From NCBI RefSeq assembly GCF_036350515.1, contig NZ_JAZDUE010000002.1:248001-312000 (forward strand): a stretch of 64,000 nt of DNA, read 5' to 3'. This DNA is from Gordonia prachuapensis. Its GTDB lineage: Bacteria > Actinomycetota > Actinomycetes > Mycobacteriales > Mycobacteriaceae. The notes beneath the pieces were generated by a model. The model had not been told where the DNA came from. It made no database searches and was given only the letters and a program-made list of their open reading frames with translations. Shown here piece after piece: positions 42,251 to 51,460 of this stretch (within the stretch, counting starts at the first letter, position 1; each line of letters opens with the position of its first letter). Position numbers and translations under genes: made by a program.

Positions 42251-43021
42251 ATGCGCATCGGAGCACATCTACGCGAGGACGCCGACCCGTTGTCCACCGC
42301 CGGCGAACTCGGCATCGACGTCTTCCAGATGTTCGTGACCGACCCTCAGGGCTGGAAGAAACCCGAGTCCCGCCCGGACGCCGCGGCGATCCGCGACTCC
42401 GACGTGGATGTCGTCGTGCACTCGAGCTACCAGATCAACGTCGCGAGCCTGAACAATCGGCTGCGGATGCCGTCCCGCAAGGCGGTCGAGCAGCAGGCGG
42501 CCGCGGCCGCCGAGCTCGGCGCCTTCGGCCTGGTCGTGCACGGTGGCCACCTGCGCGACGGCGAAGACGACAAAGAGGGATTCGCCAACTGGCGCAAACT
42601 CTTCGACCGCCAGGTGGACAAAGGCGGGTTCGGGGTGCCGATCCTCATCGAGAACACCGCCGGCGGCGACCACGCCATGGCCCGCACCCTGGAGGCCATC
42701 GACCGGCTGTGGGAGTCGGTCGGCGCCTTCGAGCAGGCCGGCTTCTGCCTGGACACGTGCCACGCCTGGGCCGGCGGCGAAGACCTCGTCGGACTGGTCG
42801 AACGCGTCAAGGCCATCACCGGCCGGATCGACCTGGTGCACCTGAACAATTCCCGCGACGAGTTCGATTCGGGCCGAGATCGGCACGCCAACATCGCCGA
42901 CGGCCACATCGACGCCGACGTCCTGGTCGCCGTCGCCGCCGCTGCCGGCGCCCCGGTGATCCTCGAAACCCCAGCCGACGGCATCCCCGCTGACCTGGCC
43001 TATCTGCGCGACGCGCTGTAA
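42251..43021 (+). CDS. end: Endonuclease IV-like AP endonuclease
   Basis: 256 residues, TIM-barrel of the Nfo/End family that cuts DNA at abasic sites. Zinc-site residues appear in order: VVHGGH (His), ILIENTAGGD (Glu), FCLDTCHAW (Asp, His), VHLNNSRDEFDSGRDRHANI (Asp/His cluster) and VILETP (Glu). M. tuberculosis End is 252 residues. The ATG at 42251 is directly preceded by TTGAGGG, a very close ribosome site, so a leaderless start is also possible. Confidence 0.9.
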   Translation: MRIGAHLREDADPLSTAGELGIDVFQMFVTDPQGWKKPESRPDAAAIRDSDVDVVVHSSYQINVASLNNRLRMPSRKAVEQQAAAAAELGAFGLVVHGGHLRDGEDDKEGFANWRKLFDRQVDKGGFGVPILIENTAGGDHAMARTLEAIDRLWESVGAFEQAGFCLDTCHAWAGGEDLVGLVERVKAITGRIDLVHLNNSRDEFDSGRDRHANIADGHIDADVLVAVAAAAGAPVILETPADGIPADLAYLRDAL

Positions 43022-43100
43022 CCCACCCGGGCGCTGACCGCGGTCGGCGGAGATCACAGACCGAGCAATTGCTCTGTGTTACAGATGGCGCTATCCTGTA

Positions 43101-43116
43101 GTTACCGGCGAGTAAC
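43101..43116 (+). promoter_or_regulatory. Palindromic operator before fadE5
   Basis: GTTACCGGCGAGTAAC, with GTTAC/GTAAC arms. Its right half GAGTAAC matches the half-site GAGTAAG of the palindrome between fadA2 and fabG4 and resembles the one before the TetR gene. It lies 66 nt upstream of the fadE5 start. Confidence 0.65.
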
Positions 43117-43182
43117 TTAGCTTCTGCCGACCGCGCCGAACGACCCGCGTAGCCCACACCGCCCGTCAGATAAGGAACCTCC

Positions 43183-45018
43183 ATGGGCCATTACAAGAGC
43201 AACATTCGCGACCTGCACTTCAACCTCTTCGAGCTGTTCGACCTCGACAAGGTTCTCGAGGAGGGCGACTTCGGCGACCTCGACCACGAAACCGCCGTCG
43301 ACATGCTCCGTGAGGTCAAGACCCTCGCAGAAGGCCCCATCGCCGAGTCGTTCGCCGACGCCGACCGCAATCCGCCGGTCTTCGACCCGGAGAACCACAG
43401 CGTGGCCATCCCGGAGAGCTTCACCAAGTCCTACAACGCGCTCGTCGAGGGCGGCTGGGACAAGATCGGCATCGCCGAGGAACTCGGCGGTCTGCCCGCA
43501 CCGCGTTCGCTCTACTGGGCCATCGGCGAGATGATCCTGGGCGCCAACCCGCCGGTGTTCATGTACGCCGCAGGTTCCGGCTTCGCCAACATCTTCTTCG
43601 ACAACGGCACCGACGAGCAGAAGAAGTGGGCTGCCATCTGCTCCGAACGTGGTTGGGGCGCAACGATGGTCCTCACCGAGCCCGACGCCGGCTCCGACGT
43701 CGGCGCGGCCCGCACCAAGGCCGTCGAGCAGTCCGACGGCACCTGGCACATCGACGGCGTGAAGCGCTTCATCACCTCCGCCGACCAGGACATGACCGAG
43801 AACATCTTCCACCTGGTGCTCGCCCGCCCCGAGGGCGCGAAGCCTGGCACCAAGGGTCTCTCGCTGTTCTTCGTGCCGAAGTTCCACTTCGATCACGAGA
43901 CCGGCGAATTGGGCGAGCGCAACGGCGTTTTCGTCACCAACGTCGAGCACAAGATGGGCATCAAGTCGTCGGCGACGTGTGAGCTGAGCTTCGGCCAGCA
44001 CGGCACCCCGGCTGTCGGCTGGCTCGTGGGCGAGGTGCACAACGGCATCGCGCAGATGTTCGACGTCATCGAGCATGCGCGAATGATGGTGGGCACCAAG
44101 GCCATCTCCACCCTGTCGACCGGTTACCTGAATGCACTCGAGTACGCCAAGGAGCGCATCCAGGGTGCCGACATGACCCAGATGACCGACAAGGCCGCTC
44201 CGCGTGTGAGCATCACCCACCACCCGGACGTGCGTCGCTCGCTGATGACCCAGAAGGCCTACGCCGAGGGTCTGCGCGCGATCTACCTCTACACCGCGTC
44301 GCATCAGGATGCGGCCGCCGCGAAGATCGTCTCCGGTGCGGATGCCGAACTGGCACACAAGGTCAACGATCTGCTGCTGCCGATCGTCAAGGGTGTCGGC
44401 TCCGAGCGTGCCTACAGCGTGCTGTCACACGAGTCGCTGCAGACTCTCGGCGGTTCCGGCTTCCTGCAGGACTACCCGATCGAGCAGTACATCCGCGACT
44501 CGAAGATCGACTCGCTCTACGAGGGCACGACGGCCATCCAGGCGCAGGACTTCTTCTTCCGCAAGATCATTCGCGACAAGGGCGCCGCGCTGGCGCACGT
44601 GTCGGGTCAGATCCAGAGCTTCCTCGACTCCGAGGGAGGCAACGGTCGCCTCAAGGCCGAGCGTCAGCTGCTGAAGACCGCGTTCGAGGACGTGCAGGCG
44701 ATGACCGCGACGCTCACCAGCTACCTGATGAACGCGCAGGAGGATCCGAAGGAGCTCTACAAGGTCGGGCTCGGCTCGGTGCGGTACCTGCTGTCGGTCG
44801 GCGACCTGCTCATCGGCTGGCTGCTGCTCCGCCAGGCCGAGATCGCCCTCGCCGCACTCGATGCCGGCGCGTCGGATGAGGACAAGTCGTTCTACGAGGG
44901 CAAGGTCGCCGTCGCGAGCTTCTTCGCGAAGACGATGCTCCCGCAGCTGACCGCCGTCCGCGGCACCGTCGAGAACATCGACGCCGACGTCATGGAGGTC
45001 GACGAAGCGGTCTTCTGA
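43183..45018 (+). CDS. fadE5: Acyl-CoA dehydrogenase FadE5-like
   Basis: FAD enzyme of fatty-acid beta-oxidation, 611 residues, the long acyl-CoA dehydrogenase type with an extra C-terminal domain (FadE5 in M. tuberculosis has a similar length). Visible are GATMVLTEPDAGSDVG, TWHIDGVKRFITSAD, GIKSSATCELSFG, YTASHQDAAAAKIVSG and the catalytic region IDSLYEGTTAIQAQDFF with Glu in YEGT. N-terminal GHYKSNIRDLHFNLFELF is typical of the group. It is preceded by a palindrome shared with the fadA2/fabG4 promoter. Confidence 0.9.
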   Translation: MGHYKSNIRDLHFNLFELFDLDKVLEEGDFGDLDHETAVDMLREVKTLAEGPIAESFADADRNPPVFDPENHSVAIPESFTKSYNALVEGGWDKIGIAEELGGLPAPRSLYWAIGEMILGANPPVFMYAAGSGFANIFFDNGTDEQKKWAAICSERGWGATMVLTEPDAGSDVGAARTKAVEQSDGTWHIDGVKRFITSADQDMTENIFHLVLARPEGAKPGTKGLSLFFVPKFHFDHETGELGERNGVFVTNVEHKMGIKSSATCELSFGQHGTPAVGWLVGEVHNGIAQMFDVIEHARMMVGTKAISTLSTGYLNALEYAKERIQGADMTQMTDKAAPRVSITHHPDVRRSLMTQKAYAEGLRAIYLYTASHQDAAAAKIVSGADAELAHKVNDLLLPIVKGVGSERAYSVLSHESLQTLGGSGFLQDYPIEQYIRDSKIDSLYEGTTAIQAQDFFFRKIIRDKGAALAHVSGQIQSFLDSEGGNGRLKAERQLLKTAFEDVQAMTATLTSYLMNAQEDPKELYKVGLGSVRYLLSVGDLLIGWLLLRQAEIALAALDAGASDEDKSFYEGKVAVASFFAKTMLPQLTAVRGTVENIDADVMEVDEAVF

Positions 45019-45043
45019 GCCGCTCGCCGAGAGCCTCACTCTG

Positions 45044-45113
45044 GTTCGTCCCCCGGGAATCGCCGAACTCTCCGTACGTTTGTGGAGAGTCTGGTGATTT
45101 TCGGGGGACGAAC
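45044..45113. repeat. Hairpin repeat, GTTCGTCCCCC family, copy 1
   Basis: GTTCGTCCCCCG (45044-45055) and CGGGGGACGAAC (45102-45113) are perfect 12-bp arms around a 46-nt centre that itself holds CTCTCC/GGAGAG. A second element with the same arms lies at 53712-53781. This one follows the fadE5 stop by 25 nt and probably acts as a terminator. Confidence 0.8.
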
Positions 45114-45184
45114 TCATTCGGACATATCACGCACGCGCTCGCGGTAGATTGATCGGTGGCCCGACGCCCCCGAGAGGACCAGCG

Positions 45185-46869
45185 ATGTTCGCTGCACTCG
45201 CCCGTGTCGTCACCTCACACCCGTCGCGCGTGGTCGGCGTATGGGTGGTCGCCGCACTTGCTGTCATCCTGTTCGCGCCCAACCTTTCCGACCACACGAC
45301 CGGCAACCAGCAGGACTTCCTTCCTTCCTCGTTCGAATCAGTCGCCGCGCAGAGCATCGGTGACGCGGAGTTCCCGGCGACCTCGGGAGCCACCGGCACG
45401 CTTGTCGTCTCGCGGGCCGACGGCAACCAGCTGACCCCCGCCGATCAGCAGACGGCGCTGGGATTGGCGACGACTCTGCAGAACGACAGGATTGCCGGGG
45501 TCACCACCGTCTCGGCCGGACAGCAATCGATCGCACCCGACGACAAGGTCGTGGCGATCCAGATCGCGTTCGACGGTCAACCCGGTGAACCCCAGGTGGA
45601 CGACGCCGTACCCGCGGTGCGCGATGCCTCATCGGAGCCTTCGCCGCGCTGTTCTTCGCCCGCCTCGGCTCGTTGAACTCGCTGGCACCCGGATTGATCA
45701 TCGCCGTGGCGATCATGCTGATCACCGCGCTGACGCTCATCCCCGCCGTCATCGCGATCCTGTCCAAGGTCATGTTCTGGCCGTTCGGCCCTGGGCATGA
45801 ACGCGACCGTTCGATGTTCGCCGGGATCGGCCGTGGCGTCGCCCGTCGACCGGTGATCACCGCGACCGCGATCGGCGTGCTGCTGATCGTCCTCGCGGTG
45901 TTCGGCTCCGGTTACAAAGCGACCTACGACACCCTGGGCGAGATGCCCTCGGACACACCGTCGCAGCAGGCGTTCGACACGCTGGCCGCCTCCTTGCCGC
46001 CGGGTGAACTGAGTCCCACGCAGGTCTACGTCCAGGCCGACGGCCCCATCCCGCAGAACGAATTGTCAACGCTCACCACCGATCTCAGCCAGGTCGATGG
46101 CGTAGCAGCGGTCACACCACCTCGTGTCAGCTCGGATGGCACCGCGGCAGTGGTGAACGTGGTGCTCGCCGACTCACCGTTCGCGACACAATCGCTGGAC
46201 ACCATCGACGACAACGTCCGACCGGTCGCTCACCAGGCGGTCCCCGGGGCGAGGGTGGCCGTCGGCGGGCAGACGGCCACCCTCGCCGACGTGCGGTCCC
46301 AACTCCACTCCGACATGCGCCACGTCTTCCCGGTGGCTGTGGTGATCGTGTGGGTCATCCTGGGGGCACTACTCCTGGCGGTGCTGGCGCCGGTCAATCT
46401 GATCGTCAGCGTCTTCGTCACGTTCGGCGCCACGCTCGGGGCCCTGGTGATCGTCTTCCAACATCTCCTCGGCTACGCCGGAATCGACTTCTCGACGCCG
46501 ATCGTTCTGTATCTGTTCGTCGTCGCGATCGGCACCGACTACAACATCCTGATGGCCGAACGGGTGCGGGAGACTTTCGTCGCCGGCGCCGCTCCACGCG
46601 AGGCGGCACGACTGGCGATCACCAAGAACGGACCGACCGCCGCGGCCGCGGGGGTGATCCTGGCACTGACCTTCGCCTCCCTCACCCTGACCGGCCTGAG
46701 AAACCTCGAGGAACTGGGCGCCGGTGTGGCGATCGGGGTCGTGCTGGCGTCATGTGTGATGGCGCCGATGCTGGTGCCGGCGTTGTCGGTGATCCAGCGC
46801 CGCGCATTCTGGTGGCCGACGCGGCCGTCGACGCCGGCTGATACCGGCGAGCAGCAACGGACGGGGTGA
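45185..46869 (+). pseudogene. MMPL-family transporter with internal deletion and frameshift
   Basis: The start (MFAALARVVTSHPSRVVGVW, first helix and about 148 residues of the outer domain) reads in one frame to about 45627. From about 45628 the sequence continues in another frame as LIGAFAALFFARLGSLNSLAPG and the whole second half of an MMPL protein, including GTDYNILMAERVRETF near the end. Helices 2-5 of the first half and the first GTDY-type proton-relay motif are missing. About 560 codons remain of the usual 700 or more. The gene cannot make an intact RND-type lipid/siderophore exporter. No rescue frame is visible. Confidence 0.85.
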
Positions 46870-46991
46870 ACTCGGTGCGAACCGGGATCTCGTGGCCGCG
46901 ACCCCGGAAACAACGCGCACCCGCTCGGCAACCGCGCACGTCTCGACGTGCGCGCGCGCCGAACGGGTGAGCGTGAGTGTGTGTCGCAGCC

Positions 46992-47768
46992 CTACTTCGG
47001 TGGCATCCGGATGCCGCCGTCGACGCGGATGACCTCGGCGTTCATGTAGGAGTTGGTGACCAGCTCGACGACCATCGACGCGAGTTCGTCGGGTGCACCG
47101 AGGCGCTTCGGGAACAGCACGGACTCGCCGAGCTTCGCCTTGAAGGCCTCAGCGGCCTCACCCTCGCCGTAGATCGGGGTGTCGATGAGACCGGGGGCGA
47201 TGGTGTTGACGCGGACGCCGACCGCGGCGAGGTCGCGGGCCACCGGCAGGGTCATGCCGACGACGCCACCCTTGGACGACGAGTAGGACGCCTGGCCGAT
47301 CTGGCCGTCGAACGCGGCGACCGAGGCCATGTTGACGATGGCACCGCGCTCACCCGACTCCAGCGGCTCGTTGCGGCTCATCGCGGTCGCGGCCAGACGC
47401 ACCATGTCGAAGGTGCCGATCAGGTTGATCGCGATGACCTTCTTGTACGCGTCCAGGTCGTGCGCCGACGAGAACTCGCCGTCCTTGCCGACGGTGCGCT
47501 GGGCCCAGCCGATGCCGGCCGAGTTCACCACGGCACGCAGCGGGCCGAGCTCGGCCGCCTTGGTGACGGCCTCCTCGATCTGCGCCGTGTCGGTGACATC
47601 GACGCGCACGAACACGCCGCCCACCTCCTTGGCCAGTTCTTCGCCCTTGTCGACCTGCAGGTCGGCGACGACGACGCGGGCGCCCTTGGCGGCCAGCTGA
47701 CGAACCGACGCCGCACCGATACCCGATGCGCCGCCCGTGACAATTGCACTTGCTCCGTTGATATCCAC
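46992..47768 (-). CDS. Short-chain dehydrogenase/reductase
   Basis: 258 residues with a classical SDR fold: cofactor loop VTGGASGIGAA, Asp in VVADLQ (NAD preference), NSAG, catalytic Ser in NMASVAAF, and Tyr-Lys in YSSSKGGVV. The sequence resembles 17-beta-HSD10/3-hydroxyacyl-CoA dehydrogenase-like SDRs of mycobacteria. Given nearby beta-oxidation genes, a 3-hydroxyacyl-CoA substrate is plausible but unproven. A GTG start at 47768. Confidence 0.85.
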   Translation of the reverse strand: MDINGASAIVTGGASGIGAASVRQLAAKGARVVVADLQVDKGEELAKEVGGVFVRVDVTDTAQIEEAVTKAAELGPLRAVVNSAGIGWAQRTVGKDGEFSSAHDLDAYKKVIAINLIGTFDMVRLAATAMSRNEPLESGERGAIVNMASVAAFDGQIGQASYSSSKGGVVGMTLPVARDLAAVGVRVNTIAPGLIDTPIYGEGEAAEAFKAKLGESVLFPKRLGAPDELASMVVELVTNSYMNAEVIRVDGGIRMPPK

Positions 47769-47799
47769 GTTGCGGAGCCTATCGAGCGTTACATCGCTC

Positions 47800-48085
47800 G
47801 GTCTAGAGGGGCGCCCTTCGAGACGGCCCTCCGCAGGCTCCGGGCCTCCTCAGGGATCAGGTGCTGACGGCCCTCCGCAGGCTCCGGGCCTCCTCAGGGA
47901 TCGGGTGGTGACGCCTCCGCAAGCTCCGGTAGCTGAGAATCCCCCGACCCCTGAGGAACGAGGCGCTAGCCGAGTGTCACGAAGGGCAGCCCTTCGAGAC
48001 GGCCCTCCGCAGGCTCCGGGCCTCCTCAGGGATCAGGTGCTGACCGCCCTCCGCAGCTCCGGGCCTCCTCAGGGATCAGGTGCCA
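47800..48085. repeat. Interspersed intergenic repeat, family A (317-nt gap)
   Basis: The whole gap between the SDR start and the VanW stop consists of repeats. About four copies of an element with GGCCCTCCGCAGGCTCCGGG followed by CCTCCTCAGGGATCAGGTG occur near 47820-47863, 47867-47910, 47997-48042 and 48045-48084. Between them is an inverted piece (GACCCCTGAGGAACGAGGCG). Related copies stand at 19349-19529. I see no gene or promoter of the SDR inside it other than the first 30 nt. Confidence 0.8.
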
Positions 48086-49798
48086 TCACACGCAGGCGAC
48101 GTTGGGCGCCGGGTCGTACTTCACGGTCCGCGTGTTGCGACTGATCTCGGCGCCGCTGCCCGCGTCGGTGATGATGCGGGTGTCCGAGGTGGTGAAGCCG
48201 CGGCTGCCGGTCGAGGCGATACAGTTGTCGCCCTTCGGCAGCTTCAGCGACGGCGGATCGGTGTAGGAGTGGCGCTCACCGGTGATCGACTGCACCTCGA
48301 CGGTCTTCGTGCTCCACAGCCGGACGGTGATGCCCGACGGCGACCACCCGGTGTCGATGTAGACGCCGTGCTTCGTGTTGTTGCGGAACACCAGGTCGAT
48401 GGCACCTTCGAAGACCGTCGCCTCGCGGGCTTCGGGATATCGCGAAATGTAGTAGCTGTGCTCGGTGTGCGCGACGTCCTCGAGCCCGGCGAAGTAGGCG
48501 GCGTTGTAGAGCGTGGTCGCGAACTGCGAGATGCCGCCGCCCACCGCCTTGTCGGCGTGGCCGTCGTCGATGATCGTCGACGTCACGTATCCCTGCGCCG
48601 TGCCCCGCGGACCGGTATAGCCGTTCAGCGAGAACTTCGCCCCCGGCTTCACCAGGGCGCCGTCGACCTCGGCGGCGACGAGACGGATGTTCTCCCCGGA
48701 CGCACTCGAGAACCCGGAGGTGGTGAACTCGCTGACCACCTCACGCACACCGAGCTTGCGTGCCTGCACCGTGGTCAGCTTGGGCCGGATCGGGTCGTAG
48801 GCGACCTCGACGACGCGGACGTCCGACGCATCGGCACCGGTCACAGTGGCCGCGGTGGAGGCGAACGTCTTGTCCCAGTCGATCCGCCGACCGTCACGGG
48901 ACGGTACGACGGTCGGGCTGCCGCTGCTCATCGTGAAGGTGGCGTCGACCGGCTTGCGTTCGGTCTCGACCAGCTCGGGTCCCAGCAACTCCACGCCCGC
49001 TTCGGTGTCGATCTCGGGCTGCAGGCCGCCCCGGCCGTCGGCGACGAACGACAGGATGGTGCCAAGCTCCGCGGGCGTGACCCGGACCGACGTGTCGTCG
49101 GCGCCCTCGAGGGTGACTGGTGCGGCCACCGCACGGGTCGCGACGCCGACGACGGTTTCCTGCACCACCTCGGCCGACACCGACGGATCGAAGTCCTCGA
49201 GGGGCAGGTCCACGGGCTCGGCGTCGAGCCAGTGGCGTGACAGGGTCGTGACCGCCGCATCGCGGGCCACCCGCTTGCCTGCGGCCGGGAGGTCGGCGAC
49301 GGGCGTCGCGACGTCGCCCGAGACGTCATAGTGGACGCCACCTTCGACGGCGGCCTTCTCGAGCGTGGGCCGCAGTTCATCGAGGGTGGCATCGAACGTT
49401 GCGCGGTCGACGGTGACGACCGGATCGACGGTGTGGGTCCGGCCGAGGATGGCCAGTAGCCGTGTCAGCGGGTTACGAGGCTGCTCCAAGAGCTGCGCCT
49501 TCGTCGCATCCGGGTCGAAGTGCAGTCCGAGGTCGACGGCCGCGACCGTGGCCGAGCCGGATTCGGTCCGCAGCTCGACCGGCTGGGCGGCGCGCACGGA
49601 CAGGTCGTCGACGACGGCCTGCGCCGAATACGGGTCGAGATTGCCTGCCGGGATGCCCGCGACGACGGCACCGCGCGCGGTCGCGTCCTCGGTGAGCACG
49701 AGATCGGTCGCCAAGACCACCCCGAGAACAGCGGTCACCCCGACGAAGACACGCACCACCGCACGGACGGCGGGGTTTGAGTTCACGGAGACAACCAT
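48086..49798 (-). CDS. VanW-family protein with peptidoglycan-binding-4 domains
   Basis: 570 residues. One N-terminal transmembrane anchor (about 10-30) is followed by two similar outer domains of the YkuD-associated/PG_binding_4 type (around 60-330) and the VanW domain at 370-500 (GENIRLVAAEVDGALVKPGAKFSLNGYTGPR, TEHSYYISRYPEAREATVF, FRNNTKHGVYI). VanW proteins adjoin vancomycin-resistance genes in some bacteria, but no resistance genes are here; the role is probably at the cell wall. The ATG at 49798 is used; a GTG at 49785 is also possible. Confidence 0.85.
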   Translation of the reverse strand: MVVSVNSNPAVRAVVRVFVGVTAVLGVVLATDLVLTEDATARGAVVAGIPAGNLDPYSAQAVVDDLSVRAAQPVELRTESGSATVAAVDLGLHFDPDATKAQLLEQPRNPLTRLLAILGRTHTVDPVVTVDRATFDATLDELRPTLEKAAVEGGVHYDVSGDVATPVADLPAAGKRVARDAAVTTLSRHWLDAEPVDLPLEDFDPSVSAEVVQETVVGVATRAVAAPVTLEGADDTSVRVTPAELGTILSFVADGRGGLQPEIDTEAGVELLGPELVETERKPVDATFTMSSGSPTVVPSRDGRRIDWDKTFASTAATVTGADASDVRVVEVAYDPIRPKLTTVQARKLGVREVVSEFTTSGFSSASGENIRLVAAEVDGALVKPGAKFSLNGYTGPRGTAQGYVTSTIIDDGHADKAVGGGISQFATTLYNAAYFAGLEDVAHTEHSYYISRYPEAREATVFEGAIDLVFRNNTKHGVYIDTGWSPSGITVRLWSTKTVEVQSITGERHSYTDPPSLKLPKGDNCIASTGSRGFTTSDTRIITDAGSGAEISRNTRTVKYDPAPNVACV

Positions 49799-49971
49799 AA
49801 GGAAACGATGATGAGTGCGCCCGACCAGCAGGCGGCTGTGGGGCACCCCACACAAGTAGGCGCCCCGACCGAGCTGCCGGGTCGGGGGTCTGGCAGCTCA
49901 GCCGGAGCTACTCGTATATCTACGCTACTTCTCTCCGCGTTACATCTTTCCGCGAGAAATTCAGCAATGAG

Positions 49972-50009
49972 TGTGACCCGATCGTTGCGGATGCGACGAT
50001 CCGGTCACA
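49972..50009 (-). terminator. Hairpin after fadA2
   Basis: TGTGACCCGATCGTTGC and GCGACGATCCGGTCACA form a 17-bp stem with one mismatch, one G-T pair and loop GGAT. It starts 10 nt after the fadA2 stop (minus strand). The rest of the 49799-50019 gap is unusually AT-rich for this window around 49910-49965 and probably holds the VanW promoter. Confidence 0.65.
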
Positions 50010-50019
50010 GTAGAGCGGG

Positions 50020-51315
50020 TCAGCCCTCGACGATGGCGGTGACGCCCTGGCCGCCGGCCGCACAGATCGAGATCAGTGCACGACCGCCACCGTTCTCCCG
50101 GATGGTCTTCGCCGCCTGCGCGACGATGCGCCCGCCCGTCGCGGCGAACGGGTGTCCGGCGGCCAGCGATGATCCGTGCACGTTGAGCTTGGCCCGGTCG
50201 ATGGAGCCGAGCGCGTTGTCGAGGCCCAGGCGTTCCTTGCAGTACTCCTCGGACTCCCATGCGGCCAGCGTGGCCAGCACGACCGAGGCGAAGGCCTCGT
50301 GGATCTCGTAGAAGTCGAAGTCCTGCAGGGTCAGACCGTTGCGTTCGAGCAGCCGCGGCACCGCGTAGGTGGGGGCCATCAGCAGGCCGTCCGGTCCGTT
50401 GACGTAGTCGACGGCGGCGGTCTCGCTGTCGACGAGGTAGGCCTGCACCGGCAGCCCCTTGGCGTCGGCCCACTCGTCGGTGCCGAGGAGCACCGTCGAC
50501 GCGCCGTCGGTGAGCGGGGTGGAATTGCCCGCGGTCATCGTGGCGTCGCCGAGGGAGACGCCGAACGCCGGCTTGAGCTTGGCCAACTTCTCCACCGTCG
50601 AGTCGCCGCGCAGGTTCTGGTCGCGCGTCAGGCCGAGGAACGGGGTGATCAGGTCGTCAAAGAACCCGGCGTCGTAGGCGGCGGCCATGTTCTGGTGGCT
50701 GGCGGCGGCCAGTGCGTCCTGGTCGGCCCGCTTGATGCCGAACTCCTTGGCGGTGATGGCGGCGTGCTCACCCATCGACATGCCGGTGCGGGGCTCGCCG
50801 TTGCGCGGGATCTCGATACCGAGCTTCGGCAGCAGCTTCATGGCGGCGAGCAGCTGGTCCTTGGTGCTGCGGGCGCGGTTGACCTCGAGCATCTGCCGGC
50901 GCATCGACTCCGAGACGCCGATCGGGGCGTCGGAGGTGGTGTCCACGCCGCCACCGACGGCGACGTCATAGCGGCCGGACGCGATGCCATCGGCGACGGC
51001 CACGATCGCCTGCAGGCCGGTGCCGCAGGCCTGCTGGATGTCGAACGCCGGGGTGTAGGGCGACAGCGCCGAGCCGAGCACGCATTCGCGGATGAGATTG
51101 AAATCACGGGAGTGTTTGAGCACCGCGCCGCCCGCGACCATGCCGAGCCGTTCACCCTGGAGGTTGTAGCGACTGACGAGGCCGTCGAGGGCGGCGGTGA
51201 ACATCTCCTGATTGCTGACCTTGGCGTAGGCCTTGTCCTGGCGGGCGAACGGGATCCGGTTGCCGCCGAGGATCGCGACCGGGCGCTGGGTGCGGGTCTT
51301 GGGTGTCTGAGCCAC
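50020..51315 (-). CDS. fadA2: Thiolase (acetyl-CoA acyltransferase) FadA2-like
   Basis: Last step of beta-oxidation (3-ketoacyl-CoA thiolysis). 431 residues; the M. tuberculosis FadA2 is about 440. The nucleophilic Cys is in DIQQACGTGLQAIV (about 95), the His in NVHGSSLAAGHPFAATGGRI and the second Cys in ISICAAGGQG near the C-terminus. The GTG at 51315 with GGGAGA just before it is chosen; an upstream in-frame ATG (51366) would place the start inside the operator palindrome. It is divergent from fabG4. Confidence 0.92.
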   Translation of the reverse strand: MAQTPKTRTQRPVAILGGNRIPFARQDKAYAKVSNQEMFTAALDGLVSRYNLQGERLGMVAGGAVLKHSRDFNLIRECVLGSALSPYTPAFDIQQACGTGLQAIVAVADGIASGRYDVAVGGGVDTTSDAPIGVSESMRRQMLEVNRARSTKDQLLAAMKLLPKLGIEIPRNGEPRTGMSMGEHAAITAKEFGIKRADQDALAAASHQNMAAAYDAGFFDDLITPFLGLTRDQNLRGDSTVEKLAKLKPAFGVSLGDATMTAGNSTPLTDGASTVLLGTDEWADAKGLPVQAYLVDSETAAVDYVNGPDGLLMAPTYAVPRLLERNGLTLQDFDFYEIHEAFASVVLATLAAWESEEYCKERLGLDNALGSIDRAKLNVHGSSLAAGHPFAATGGRIVAQAAKTIRENGGGRALISICAAGGQGVTAIVEG

Positions 51316-51357
51316 TTGGATCTCCCAGGGGGTGTAGTCCGATGTCTGTACAGTATT

Positions 51358-51373
51358 CTTACTCATGAGTAAG
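51358..51373. promoter_or_regulatory. Palindromic operator between fadA2 and fabG4
   Basis: CTTACTCATGAGTAAG, a perfect 16-bp palindrome, 42 nt before fadA2 and 87 nt before fabG4. It is of the same type as CTTACCCAGGGGTAAG before the TetR gene at 55420 and GTTACCGGCGAGTAAC before fadE5. It probably binds that TetR-family protein. Confidence 0.8.
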
Positions 51374-51460
51374 TTAGTTGTCGAACGTCGCTCGTGGTGA
51401 GCGTCATCGCACAGCTCTCGCGACCGATCCGACCTGCCGACAAGACTGAGGAGATCTCCC

